Origin: Liolophura sinensis
Lineage: Eukaryota > Mollusca > Polyplacophora > Chitonida > Chitonidae
Length of the DNA: 64,000 nt
Assembly: GCF_032854445.1 (NCBI RefSeq)
Contig: NC_088303.1
Span: forward strand, 26,267,265 to 26,331,264
Reading direction: 5' to 3'
Below, piece after piece: positions 45,957 to 58,495 of this stretch. A program made the translations under genes and the position numbers. Positions within the stretch are counted from its first letter, which is position 1. Every line of letters begins with the position of its first letter. The notes under the pieces are model-generated. The model worked only from the letters and a program-made list of their open reading frames with translations. It made no database searches and was not told where the DNA came from.

Positions 45957-46020
45957 GCCACGATATAGTTGGAAGATTGCCGATGTGGCGTTAAGCCACA
46001 ATCATTCATTCATGCATTCG
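45957..46020 (+). repeat. Diverged SINE tail fragment
   Basis: TTGGAAGATTGCCGATGTGG, CGTTAAGCCACAATCATTCA and TTCATGCATTCG, analogous to the family B tail (GTACGACGTTAAACCCCAA plus CATTCA repeats). Confidence 0.5.
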
Positions 46021-48550
46021 AAATAGGAGTGGAAACAAACCTCAAGGGCAATAGCAATTTTTCCTGGCGTGCTTAATAACTCTACAAATCAACTTCTTGT
46101 AAAGTCTTTTTTGCCGCCAGCCTGCCTTTTTTGGTGTACAGGTACATGCTTGTTATCAAAATGATGAAAATTGTCTAAGCTTTGGGCAGGTATGAGTTTT
46201 AATGATGAAAGTTAGAAATTCTGGGCGAGAGGACACGAGGGGACAGGTGGCGATGAGGCTGCGAGTGACGTCCCCTTGACATTGCTATGCACCCATCCCA
46301 GCTGCAGGCATAGAAAGGTCCAGATTTGACGGTCAACCTATGTCAAGATTTTAATGGCGTCTTCTCACAGACTGGGCGAGGTATGCACCAAATCTTATTG
46401 GCCACGGAATGCTAAACGTTAACATTGTCGCTTATGGAAAATTAATGGGGGTCTGTGGCCATATGGGTAAAAGCCAAAGCAACGTCCGGTGACGTCATCG
46501 GGAACAGCCGTTGTGTCTGTTATAGGAATATCTCTCGCCTAATTGGTTAAAATTGGCGTCTCCTGCGTTTATACAAGGCGTAGTTTGGGAAGGAGGGTGG
46601 GTGGTTGTTAAACTCATGAGTGACTCCAGATTCTCGGCTAATTCAAACATTAACGATACTGTTTATTAACGAAAATTATTAATTAATGACAAATCTACAA
46701 GTGGTTTCCAACGAACAAGTAGTGAAAGCCGGCGGAAGAAAGCTGTGTTTATAAAGTTGGAGTTTGAATTCCTGGAGCTGCAGTAACTGCCGTCGAGTAG
46801 CATAATTTGAGAAAGCGCATGGCTTGCATTTCCGAAAAGTGGGGTGGAACAATTTTGAGAAGTTTGTACAAGGTAGTCTACATGTATTTTATAATTCTGC
46901 TAAACCAAAAAGGAAATTACCCAATAATCACCTGAGTTGGGATCTAGTTTGGTTTATGTATGTATGCCTGTACAAAGTAGGTTTGTAGTGATGCAAAAAT
47001 CTCAGACAGGTTACTGTATAGAGTGACCGCGGCTTGAAAAGATACGAATAGGAAAAAGGTTCTTTACAGTTAATTTTGCGTGATACAGCGTGATAAAATA
47101 ACTACATTCTATATATCCGATAAAAAATTTAATGGAGAAAGGAAAATAATTTTCTTTCTTTACACACACACCACAATTGAATCTTACAATATAGAGGTGT
47201 ATTATACCGCTGTAGCGAAATGATTAGTGCATATAATGCAGTGGGATACTGAGCTTTTGTATTATAATTCTGTAGACTGATGGTTTGCTTACTAATTCTT
47301 GGTTCGTATTCATCGACCATATCGTTACGTCGCAGAAGCCCTCGTTGTTATTTTTGCTAAAGTATATATTGTCTTAACACTGCTATACAGCTAGCCCCCG
47401 GCTCGACTCACAGTTTACTTGTTTCGGCAGAGAAAAAGAATGCTTGATCTGAGTTAACCAAACAAAAGAGACCTTAAGTTAGACGTTACAAGTTCAAGTT
47501 AGGTCTATAACTACAGGTCTCTAATGTCTCAAATGAGTGTGGCTAATAGTAGAAGTCAAACCACAGGGTCTACGAACATTTGAACACTATATATAGGTAT
47601 CAACCATGACGAATCAGCATAGCATCCCCATGGGTGCGTTAATCTGCGCAGTAACCCAGTTACCAGGTGATTTTCGGTGGGTATTACCCCATCTAAAGTC
47701 ATTACAAACGACACGCACGAAATTGGAGGCCGGAAATACGTGTACTTTGTTTTTCACGCAAAACTTAACTAGTTCTCTGTTATTCATAGTCGTTTGAAGC
47801 GTTTGCTTCTTTTTAGGCTTGTTTGAACTCTGGTGTCCTGATTTCAACACAAGGTTACGTTAATTAATTTGACACTGTTAATGTCGCGGACATGAGTCGC
47901 TGCATACAGCCACCTTTGGTTAGCCACATTTTCTTCCACCACTGACAAGATCTCTTCTGACTGTAACCATAAACCTGAGCATGCGCAGCACGTTCTCCTT
48001 TTTCAGCCAAACGTCAGCAAAAATAGGTCAAGGCGAGTGCGTATATAATCGTGTGAGGTATAAGTTACTATTAACAACCACTTCATTTGTAGATGTATCA
48101 TGTATGAATCATAACCTGTGAAAAGAAGGGGGAAAAAAAGCAAAATGGGACGGATGAGATATTTTCCCATTTGGTGACTGTACCTATATTTGTCACGCTC
48201 AAACTAAAACTTATCCGGCATATAACGTTGGTTAACCGAACGGGTGAAGCTAGGATCCTGGATATGACGTATTTACCAGAGGGAGTGTGATTACCTGGAG
48301 ATTCTTAATATGAATCTATACAGTTATAAATCAGTAATCACTGCTACATGCAGCTCTGTTGTTGTCAGACTGACTCACCCTCACCCTCCCACACACAGAC
48401 AACATGCCACATACCCTTAGGCCTACGAACAAGAAGAAAACATACTTTCGAAATGAATTACCTACTGAATGAATGAATCAAAATACAATGTGTGAATGTG
48501 ACACCAAACCATACGTATTAAAGTGACATCAAACCATACGTATTAAAGTG
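46021..48550. other. Intergenic, no gene recognised
   Basis: Short ORFs at 47129-47320 (-) and 47606-47797 (+) lack recognisable features. No repeat family was identified in this stretch. Confidence 0.4.
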
Positions 48551-48554
48551 ACAA

Positions 48555-48925
48555 TAAGCGGGAACGACAAATTTCTCCACTGCGGAACGGCAAGTTTCTC
48601 CACCGGAGGACGGCAAGTTTCTCCACTGGAGAACGAATTCCCACTAGGGAACGGCCGGTTTATTGAACAAAGAAGGACCAGTTTCCCCACCAAGGAGCGA
48701 CCGGCTTCTCCACTAAGAGCTTTCCAGTTTCTCCACTAGGGAACAAAATGTTTGTCCACAAGAGAACGACACATTTTCTCCCCATTGGGACTACCGCATT
48801 TTCGACTCCGGTGTGTCCGTAGTCGTGAAGACCATTTTTCAACAGGGAACGACCAAATTCTTCAGCAGGGAACATTTACATTCTCCACAAGGGAATGGAA
48901 GTTTTCCCACTCAGGAACGAAATGT
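48555..48925 (+). repeat. Degenerate tandem repeat, about 27-bp unit
   Basis: A GGAACGGCAAGTTTCTCCAC type unit, about 13 degenerate copies with CCACTAGGGAACGA variants. The ORFs here on both strands are repeat artefacts. Confidence 0.85.
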
Positions 48926-50734
48926 CTGAACAACATCCCTCAAACCTTTCGTCTACACTCTGCATCCAGAAAGGAAACGTTTCAAGAAAATCCCTCAGTC
49001 CCTTCACCCATTTTCACTAAATTTCAGATATCGATTTCCAGTAAGGTTTCTCTCAAATAACTCTGCCTGATCCAATCACTGACATTTCCAAAGAAAGTAA
49101 CCTTTTAAATCTTTAAGAAAATGATTTCGAAGGTTATAAACACAATTAAAAGACAGCAATGAAGATTTTGGATAGAAAATTAAGTTTCCCTCAGTCCATG
49201 AATGTATCAGATACTTGTAAGTTTACGTCTTTCGTAGAACACATTTTGAAATGTTCCATGTAGAAAAATTTTAGAAGGGTTCTAGGAAGAGTTTCTTGGG
49301 TCTATCCGGGTTTCCGTAGAACCCCTTATAAAGAGACGCCGTTGTGATATGATCGAAATATTAGTGAAAGGGACGCAGAACCCCAATGAAATAAACACAA
49401 CAAACATCAATACCTAATGACGTTTTCAAATGTGTCAGATGCCGGACAGCTTCAGGACATGAAGTCACCTGAGAAAAAAGAAAGAAGACAAATACCGTGG
49501 ACTTAAACTGACCGACGCACTCTTCAGGGTAAGTACTATTATGGAGTAAATGTGATTTGCAATTCAAAGTATACCCCTTTATATATTGGTGTTGAAGTGA
49601 CGTAGTCTTTGTGTACATCAGTATGTGGAATTTGACACAAAGATGCGTGAAGTTTGTAGGTGGTGAATAAGTGTATGCAAAACCATGCACATACACTAAG
49701 ATCCCTATCACCAAAGGCGGGCATATTGATGAAAAGAAACGCGTCATCCAATCAATGGCAGAATGTGTGATACTGTCATTTTACTCGGTCGAGTATAACG
49801 TGTGTTGTAAAGCAGGCCAAGGCGTGTAAACATTGCCATTTTCTCACAGGATACGTCTCTCCTCTCCCCCACCAACACCTTATATGTATCAGGAACACGT
49901 CCCACTTGTGTACAGTAAGTGTGGGGTATGTGCATTGAGTCCGCTAAATTGAAAAAAACATATGACAGCTCATTCTATGGCTTTTATGTGTCTTGTGTGT
50001 GTTTTTATGTCAGCCTTTATGGAAGGTGTAGGTACTCGAGATAGCTAATAATGTCTGTTTTACAGGTTTTTTTTTTTACGGAATATTTTGACCAGGGCTA
50101 TAGAGGGAAGCAAATATAACTATGGCTTGTATAAACAGAAATGTATATGGGTTTAGATTAAACCCGGACTAAGTCCACTGAGACTACATACTGAGAGTTA
50201 CATACAGTTGGTGATCGCGTACTGAAGTAGCATAGCACACTTCGTGCAACAGTCTCTGGGTGAAATGAATGTAGGAAGTTAAACCTTGTGTTTTGTTTTT
50301 TTTTCTTCAATTTTTTGGAATTAAAATGGCAGCATTTCATTGGAAGTTAGTAATATGCACTCACGCATGTATTAAAGGGTATGGTGCAATTTATTATATT
50401 TAAAAGTTGAAATAGAAATAAAAATAAAGATAAAATAAAAATAAAAAAGCAAAAGTATTTTCAGATGTTCGTAGAATTTCAGCTGTGCTTGAAGGGCACA
50501 TGCCATGGGAAAAGATTGTTTTCATATATTTATATAGGTTATCATCCGAATTACCATTCGCTGAATGTTGAAAAAATAAACAAAGTAAGGAATCGTGGTA
50601 GCGTGATTGGGCTGTGAGGGTAATTTCATAGTGTTAGGCGCGTGCTGGGTATTGCTATATAAGAATACTGGATACAAGAATGTTGGTGGAAGAAACACAT
50701 ATGTAAACTGGTTGGATTTTTTTGACAGGTGCGA

Positions 50735-51535
50735 CCAAAGTCTAAACAGATGTCTGCTATCTAGAAATCGGCTAATCTGAAGTTTGTTAATTAGAAGTCT
50801 GCTAAAGAGAGAGCTACCAGCCTGAAGTTCACAAAATGTTTGTTTATAATGCGAATGTCGGTTAAGCAGAGTTCTGGATTATAAGCATCTGATTAACTAG
50901 AAATATGTTTGTTAACCAAATGTCTGTAAACTAGAAGGGTATAAACCAGAGGTCTGGTGATCTTACGTATATTATCAAAATATCTCTAAACCAGAAGTCT
51001 AGTGATCCAATGTCTATTAACTAAATGTCTCTAAACTAGAAGTGTATAAACCTGAAGTCTGGAGAATCTACGTCTATTCACCAAATGTCTGTAAACTAAA
51101 AGTCCTTAGAGCAGATGTTTGGAGATCCTATGTCTATTCACCAAATGTCTATAAACTAAAAGTGTATAAAAGAGAAGTCTGGTGATCCTATGTCTGTTAA
51201 CCAAATATCTGTAAACTGGAAGTGTATAAACCAGAAACCTGATTAATATTAACCAAATGCTTGTGAACTAGAAGTATATAAACCAGAAGTCTGGAGAATC
51301 TACGTCTATTCACCAAATGTCTTTAAACTAAAAGTTCATAAACCAGAAGTTTGGAGATCCTATGTCTATTCACCAAATGTCTGTAAACTAGAAGTGTATA
51401 AAAGAGAAGTCTGGTGATCCTACGTCTGTTAACCAAATGTTTGTAAACAAGAAGTCTATAAACCAGACGTCTGGTGTCCTATGCCTATTAACCAAGTATC
51501 TATAAACCAGAAATCTGTAAACAAGAAGACTGTTG
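50735..51535 (+). repeat. Degenerate minisatellite, about 60-bp unit, about 13 copies
   Basis: Unit words are ACCAAATGTCTGTAAACTAG, AAGTGTATAAACCAGAAGTC and TGGTGATCCTATGTCTATTA. It is internally made of related 20-base subunits (each with GAAGTCTG or ATGTCTGT), so it probably grew from a shorter ancestor. Confidence 0.9.
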
Positions 51536-52433
51536 TCATAAGTCATGAGTGCAGTTTCAGCAGACAGTTGTTAGCGTCAATAGCTGCGATTTATCTCGAA
51601 TCTTGAACAACATCTCCACTTACTGATACAGGGCTGAGCATTGATAACCTTTCTTAATGATGAAATGAAAACTGACGTACCAAGAAAACACGGACAGCAA
51701 AACTGTATTTTATCATTTTTACTTTACATACCGTTTGTTACATTATCTTACAACCTGTCAGCTAATTACATGACGTGTGTCAACAGATTACTTAATTCCC
51801 CAATTATCCTGCAGGCATTTTACTACCAGATTACTGTCCCTTTTGACATAAGGTGGACGACGTGGAAGAGGTGAGAGGGAAGTGTGGTATAGACGTCACG
51901 GTGTGTTAATTGAAATGGAAATGTACACAGCCACTGTACTACTGTACTACGACTGGTCTCCGTAAATATCACACGTAAAACAATGTAGTTAACCTTCGAA
52001 TTACGTGATATTATTATTAAATTTTCGAATAATTTATAATTGTAGCACTTTCAATATTTCTGTCACGTGCAAACTGCCCCCCTCCTGCAACTTCCTCAAA
52101 CAAGCACTGCCTGTCACCATTCTTATGCAAACAGTTTTACTGAATCTTTAGTAAGCGCCTACTTGGATATTTTTTGTACTGAGAAACCGAGACAAATAGA
52201 TAGGAATGTGATGGTAGCCTGTGCACATTGTGGAGGGGACACACGTAGAGAATCCTCTCTGGTTCATGGGTTCAGCCCAAAGAGAACAGGCCATACGTAA
52301 ATACAATATTTACTTCAAGCAAATAAACGAAGGATGTGTAAATTGTCTAACGGAAACTACAGCTATGCTGAAAGGGCACACACCTGACTTAGAGCTCTGT
52401 TAGTTGCGAATTGTTCAGTTCCTGTTCATTTAC

Positions 52434-52547
52434 CTGGCGCTCGGCATGGGGTATAGCGCTGAGTGGTGGACAGTTATCCTTCATGACGTCACGGCAGGCT
52501 GAGCTGTACAGTGTTGACACACACGCCAGCAGAACAGGTATGGTCAT
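52434..52547 (-). CDS. Candidate first exon of a small secreted protein
   Basis: ATG 52547 to donor CAG/GTAAAT, 38 codons, phase 0. The start MTIPVLLACVSTLYSSA looks like a short signal peptide. It is followed by CRDVMKDNCPP with two cysteines. I recognise no family, and no following exon is secure; one possible in-phase continuation begins after CATGAACCAG near 52260. It could be chance. Confidence 0.2.
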
Positions 52548-52964
52548 GCCAGTTTCTTTGCTTTTTCTAGATAAGCATAAAATTTGTTTGTTTATCTTTG
52601 TTGTGTCTAAAGTTCTGGGCACTATAGAATTTTAGGAAATGTTCTTTTTCTTTACTCAGAGTTACACACGCACGTTTAAGCTATCCTTTGCTCATGTTTG
52701 GAAAATTTTTGCTCAAGAACACATTAGCAAGGAAATGTATGTTCTCGTAAAACATACATATGGTCATCAATACAGCTATGTAGAGTCCATTTCGGTCTCT
52801 GTTTCAGTTATACTACTCGGTACGTTTGTAACCAAAAGTCTGCATTCTGTTTCCGTGTACCAAACAGCATGGTAGGCTACAGTCAACGTACAGTACACTG
52901 TCAAAACTGAATACCGCCCTGCGCTGCGCTTTACTGTGTGAACCTCAACATTATCATGACGCAG

Positions 52965-54165
52965 AACTGTGGCTCAGCATCTGGCATGTGGACAGTTCTG
53001 AAGAGTTGAATATAACGCGTCCAGTACTGTATAAGTATTACTCAGTGCGCACATGGTTTGAGGTCAGTTTTGAACAGTTGATGAAACACGCCCAGTACTG
53101 TTTAAGTATTACTCCGTGCGCACAGGGTTTGCGGCCAGTTTTGAGGAGTTGATGAAACGGGTCCAGCACTGTATCATTGTTACTCAGTGCGGACATGGTT
53201 TGCTGTCAGTTTTGAACAGTTGATGAAACGCGCCCAGTATTGTTTAAATATTACTCAGTGCGCACATGGTTTGCGGTCAGTTTTGAGCAGTTGATGAAAC
53301 GGGTCCAGCACTGTATCATTGTTACTCAGTGCGGACATGGTTTGCTGTCAGTTTTGAACAGTTGATGAAACGCGCCCAGTATTGTTTAAGTATTACTCAG
53401 TGCGCACAGGGTTTGCGGCCAGTTTTGAGGAGTTGATGAAACGGGTCCAGCACTGTATCATTGTTACTCAGTGCGGATATGGTTTGCTGTCAGTTTTGAA
53501 CAGTTGATGAAACGCGCCCAGTACTGTTTAAGTATTACTCAGTGCGCACAGGGTTTGCGGCAAGTTTTGAGCAGTTGATGAAACGGATCCAGCACTGTAT
53601 CATTGTTACTCAGTGCGGATATGGTTTGCTGTCAGTTTTGAACAGTTGATGAAACGCGCCCAGTACTGTTTAAGTATTACTCAGTGCACACAGGGGTTTG
53701 CGGCCAGTTTTTAGCAGTTGATGAAACGGATCCACCACTGTATCATTGTTACTCAGTGCGGATATTGTTTGTGGCCCCGTTTGAGCAGTTGATGAAACGC
53801 GTCCAGCACTGTATCATGAACAGCTCTGAACAGTACAGCATGGGTTAAAACCGCACAGTGTAACTCAGTGTGGGCACGGTTTGTGGACAGTTCTGAGCAG
53901 TACATCATGGGATGAAACCCGCCCATTAATGTAACAGTGCAGCTCCGTCTGGACACGGCTTGTGGACAGTTCTGTGCAGTACATCATGGGATGAAACCCG
54001 TCCAGTACTGTACCAGTGTTGCTCAGCGTGGACATGGCTTGTGGGCAGTTCTAAACAATAGACCCTACTTCATAGGATGAAATCCATCCATTACTGGATG
54101 TGTGTAGCTCAGTGAGGACATGGCTTGTGGTCAGTTTTGAAGTGTATATCATGGGATGAAACCGG
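52965..54165 (+). repeat. Minisatellite, about 71-bp unit with two-unit higher order, about 17 units
   Basis: Unit words are CAGTTGATGAAACGCGCCCA, GTACTGTTTAAGTATTACTC and AGTGCGCACAGGGTTTGCGG. In the middle, two variants alternate: CGCGCCCAG...TTTAAGTATT...GCGCACAGG, and CGGGTCCAG...ATCATTGTT...GCGGACATGG. This gives a 142-bp higher-order unit. Both edges are more diverged than the centre. Confidence 0.93.
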
Positions 54166-54205
54166 GTTATTGCTCTAGATCAGATCAGGCTTGTGGATGG
54201 CAGAA

Positions 54206-54226
54206 GTAATACCAGTGTGAGTGAGT
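54206..54226 (+). repeat. GAGT microsatellite
   Basis: GTGAGTGAGTGAGTGAGTAA; this is the reversed CACT tail of the adjoining SINE. Confidence 0.85.
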
Positions 54227-54545
54227 GAGTGAGTAAGTGCTGTATGGATTAACGTCGTACTTAACAATTTTTCAGTCATAAGACGACGAAAGAATCCTCA
54301 GAGTGCATGTGATGTGCCTCCTTGTTGCAGGACGGATTTCCACCGCTCTTTTTTTTTAGTGCTGCTTCACTGAGACGACTTACCGAAGGCAAGTCAGCCG
54401 TCCCGCTGGAGGCATTATATCAACCAGTCGTTGCGCTATCCCCTTCATGCTGAACGCCAAGCGAGGAAGTTACTTCCTCTTTTAAGGTCTTAGGTGTGAC
54501 TCGACCCAGGATTGATCCTGGATCTACCGCTTCCTAAGCGGACTA
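54220..54545 (-). repeat. Full-length SINE family B, - copy
   Basis: On the - strand: a head with GGATCAATCCTGGGTCGAGT (B-box like), then CTTGGCGTTCAGCATGAAGG, CAACGACTGGTTGATATAAT, CTTCGGTAAGTCGTCTCAGT, ATCCGTCCTGCAACAAGGAG and the tail GACTGAAAAATTGTTAAGTA with ACGACGTTAA and CACT repeats. Confidence 0.88.
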
Positions 54546-54659
54546 ATACCAGTATAGGGTGCATTATTTTATGATCTGGTTCATAAGCCATACGTTTGAT
54601 TGTATAGCATGTCTACATTTATCCTCTCATAAATTTGGTTTAAATTGATTATTAATGTA

Positions 54660-54800
54660 ATATCATCAGGTGGTTTCATTGGCCCATGAACAGACGTGAA
54701 ATAGGCTCCTTTAGTCTGGTTGTACTGGTCTCATGGTCCCATGAGCAACCGTGAAATAGGCTCCTTTAGTCTGGTTGTACAGGTTTGAAGGGTCCATGAA
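54660..54800 (+). repeat. Two copies of a CATGAACAGACGTGAAATAG unit
   Basis: GGCCCATGAACAGACGTGAA, ATAGGCTCCTTTAGTCTGGT and TGTACTGG occur twice, with a third partial copy at about 54790. The unit is about 59 bp. Confidence 0.8.
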
Positions 54801-55352
54801 CAGACGTTTTACGACATTGTGGTAGACCAGAGATATTAAAATCCTGTAAACTCGTTTCGTTTCACTGATCATGTCCTTTTAACGTTAGTTTTTGGATATG
54901 ATCTTAATTTACTGTAGTATTTAATTCATTATTACCAACCGTGGTCAAAGGTCTTCATAGATGCTGGTGCACCGAAAGCTAGAATGCAGCTGTTTGTTCA
55001 GATATGTAAAGATCCCGTATGTGACGTATGTTCCCGCGTACATGCTCTAAAGCAATCATCTTATCTCCACAGTGCACTGGTATAAAAAAATTTACTCAGG
55101 CCAGAAGATAAAAACGTAAAAAAGATATGCTGATTGTCTGACGTCATCTTCTTTATCGTTGATAAAAAAACTGCGGGATAATCATCAGAACATAAATACC
55201 TTTTGGCTATACAATAACAATTCAACGGCTGTTGGTTTGGTTTGGCCCATCACGTGACGTCTGATTGGCTCAGCTGAATTTAGAGCAGCCATATTTAAAT
55301 AAACCTAATCTCTATCAACCTCAACTATCTGACACCCGATGGTAATTTATGT

Positions 55353-55550
55353 ATGCCTACACAGACTGTAAATCTCACAGGAACGGGGACATTAATTATC
55401 GAACTAGAAGGAATTCAGAGATCTTTGTTCCCGTATTTTGTAGAAAACTGCGAATGTACATTCTTCTGGAAAATGCAATGTGGCAGTTATGCGCCATACC
55501 GGAAGTTTACTATCTACGCGAATCGTGAAATAGGCTATTTCATATTATAG
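55353..55550 (+). other. Open reading frame of 65 codons, unrecognised
   Basis: Encodes MPTQTVNLTGTGTLIIELEG through CECTFFWKMQCGSYAPYRKF. The composition is protein-like, but there is no recognised domain and no clear splice context. Possibly an exon remnant, more likely chance. Confidence 0.12.
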
Positions 55551-55805
55551 ATCCTGTTATATAGGCCCATTATACAGCCCCATGTGCGTTGTCATCTTCA
55601 ACTGACATCGGAGATATATGCTATAAACATATTAATGCTCTGCGCGGAAAAACTTGAAAAATGTAAAAGAAAAAGAAAACACTGCATGGCTAAGTTTTTA
55701 TTGGTTAGAATTTTTGTTGATCCAAAAGAAGTCTACAGTACATAAGTTAGTTATAGATCCAGTTGTATTATGTGGCATTGCCTCAGTATCATCAACGGCT
55801 GACAA

Positions 55806-56072
55806 GGGCCTCCGTGGCTCAGTTGGCTAGCGCGCTAGCGTAGCATAATGACCCAGGAGCCTCTCACCAATGCGGTCGTTATGAGTTCAAGTCCAGCTCA
55901 TGCTGGCTTCCTCTCCGGCCGTAATTGTGAAGGCCTTCCAGCAGCCTTCGGATGGTCTTGGGTTTCCCCCAGGCTCTGCCCGGTTTCCTTCCACCATAAT
56001 GCTGGCCGCCATCGTATAAGTGAAATATTCTTGAGTACGGCGAAAAACACCAATCAAACAAATAAATAAATC
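55806..56072 (+). repeat. Full-length SINE family A
   Basis: A box TGGCTCAGTTGGCTAGCGCG, B box GAGTTCAAGTCC, standard body and tail, ending CAATCAAACAAATAAATAAA. Approximate target duplication: ATCATCAACGGCTGAC on the left and ATCATCGCCTGAC on the right. Confidence 0.92.
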
Positions 56073-56461
56073 ATCGCCTGACGTCATATAACCTCAATGG
56101 CTTCATCAATGGTCATCGGGTGCGAAGCTGTGGTCATTCTCAGTTGTAGGATTTCTATAGTTTTATTATATATATTAATACTTAATTTGTCTGCTTGTCA
56201 ATTGATAAACGAATACTCTGACCCAAAAATAAACAAACAGTAAGAATATGTGTATATTCATTTGTTTAAGTATATGTTCCATGAAAGCATTTCGTCACTC
56301 TCTTTATTAATCAACTAACTTCGCGCATATTGAATGGCGGTGATAACTGTAGTATCGGCTTATTAAGCTGAAACCAAGTTTAGTCTATGCACCAACTTAA
56401 CATGATTACCTCAGTCGAGTTGTTTTTTAATTGCTCGTGGATGGTAGTGTATGACATAAAG

Positions 56462-57025
56462 CATTGATTGGTACCGTTCATAGTTATCTATGGGCCCTAT
56501 CCATACGATAACGTCTAAGATGTAAAATTTGCCCCATGGATAACTATCAATAGGCCCTTTTTTCTATGATAATGTCTGACATAACATTGGTACATTGGAT
56601 AACTAGCCATAGGCCCTTTTTCTTATGATAATGCCTGATATATAACATTGGTACATTGGATAACTATCCATAGGCCCTTTTTCTTATGATAATGCCTGAT
56701 ATATAACATTGGTACATTGGATAACTATCCATAAACCCTTTTTCTTATGATAATGTCTGGCATATAACATTGGTACCATGGATAGCTATCTATAGGCCCT
56801 TTTTCTAATGATAATGTCTAACATATAACATTGGTACTCTGGATGGCTATCTATAAGCCCTTTTTCTATGGCAATGCCTGACATATAACATTGGTACCAT
56901 GGATAGCCAGCTATAGGTTGTTTCTATCATAATGTCTAACATATAACATTAGAACCTTGGATAGCAATCTATAGGCCTCATTCTATGTTAATGTCTAACA
57001 TACAGCAATAGTACCATGGATAACT
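56462..57025 (+). repeat. Minisatellite, about 61-bp unit, about nine copies
   Basis: Unit words are TATAACATTGGTACATTGGA, TAACTATCCATAGGCCCTTT and TTCTTATGATAATGCCTGAT. The copies at 56580-56760 are nearly identical; the ends are diverged. Confidence 0.93.
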
Positions 57026-57361
57026 ATCCAGGTTGTATGCCCTTTGTTGTATAGCCTTCGTCTTTGTTCCATTCACGGTTATCCCACTGAACAAAACTGC
57101 GGGAACAGTTCACATTGGTTTTAAAAGTATATTAAAAAGGTGTCCGTACTTAAGTGTTCACATATACTCAATGAATAGCCTCAAGGAACAATGGGTTTTT
57201 CAGTTTTACTTAGCTTAACTTGTGTAAGGGAAAATTTCTGTATAAAAAAACAGCCTACATATTGAGCTAGCCTATGAGGTTTCAGATTTTGAAACCTGGA
57301 GAGAATATTTACTCCGCCTGACTATTGGCTGACCGCAGAGAAAAGAATTGTTGAATTCTCA

Positions 57362-57763
57362 GTGGGATTTTTTTGCGTATTACCAGCTGTTTTAAGCTTG
57401 TCCGCAGTGGCGCATCACAATCCGGTTAGACATAGGGAGTGGATCACACACACAGGATCAGCAGCATCGGCAGATCACTGTACTTTACCTATACACACAG
57501 CGCGCACCTGTTATCAGTTGTTCCTGAACTCCTACTTGCATCTCGCACGGGGACCTACTTTCACATACGGAATCTGCGTCCTCTGCGTTCAGGTAGGGAG
57601 TTACTTTCCTATATACTTTCACGTACGGCATATATATCCTCACCATATTCAGGGAGGCCTTTTGGGCTCGCAATGGATTCGTTTTAGTTTTCTTCAGGTG
57701 GTTCAGGTGCTAATAATTGCCTGTGCAAACCTTGTCCTACAAACCGATCTTTCTGTATTTTAA
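57362..57763 (+). other. Long open frame, unrecognised
   Basis: A 133-codon frame opened by GTG, not ATG. It has a hydrophobic start, three cysteines around GICVLCVQVG and no known domain. Two overlapping frames are also open. I would not annotate it as a gene without RNA support. Confidence 0.12.
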
Positions 57764-57944
57764 GATCATCCTAACTACAATTACCACTTAAGTTGCAGAA
57801 AAACCTGTTAATCTTGACTATGTAAAGATGAAAATCGCGGTCTGGTGTAGACTTATAGAATTTAGCTCTTATGAACCGCTGTTTAGTTTATTTGAACTGA
57901 GAAATGATTCGGGAACTACACGTTTGTGGAGTCCTTCGAAGAGA

Positions 57945-58282
57945 TCGCTTTGTGTTTTACCGATTAACCCTTATGTCTTTCGGGTACATCACTTTGTGTT
58001 TCACCGAGCGACCCTGCTGTCTTTACATCACTTAGTGTTGTACTGAGCGGCCCTCGTTTCTTACAGGTACATCACTTTGTGTTTTACCGAGCGACCCTCC
58101 TGTCTTTACGTCACTTTGTGTTTTACTCATCAACCTTCGTCTCTTTATGGAAACTTGACTTTGTCTTTTGCCTATCTTTATAGATACATCACTTGGTCTT
58201 TTAGCGATCAAACTTCGTGTCTTTACGGATACATCTCTTTGTATTTTACCGAGTCATTCTCGTGTCTTTAAGGATACATCAC
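57945..58282 (+). repeat. Degenerate tandem repeat, about 42-55-bp unit
   Basis: Repeats of ACATCACTTTGTGTTTTACC, GAGCGACCCT and GTCTTTACGG, about seven copies with length variation. Confidence 0.85.
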
Positions 58283-58495
58283 ACTAAAAAATAAATCAGT
58301 TTATTTTAACAGAAAGTCTGAGTGATGCTAGAATGTATTTTGTTATTTTAACATCATTCTGTCATATTCAACATAACATCCTATCTTCATGTAAACTTAA
58401 GAGAAAATGTGTGTTATATAATCTGTTGCAATAGTAGCATACATTCTAGCATCACTCTTTCTGTTAAACTCAACAGATTAATTTTTTGAGTGCAT
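58282..58495 (+). mobile_element. MITE, about 210 bp, with about 50-bp inverted ends
   Basis: Left: CACTAAAAAATAAATCAGTT, then TTAACAGAAAG and TGAGTGATGCTAGAATGTA. Right, reverse-complemented: CACTCAAAAAATTAATCTGT, TTAACAGAAAG and AGTGATGCTAGAATGTATGC. The middle is not coding. Confidence 0.85.

Noticed and set aside
48548..49060. Overlapping ORFs at 48.5-49.0 kb on both strands
   Set aside because: They follow the degenerate 27-bp repeat and have no other support.
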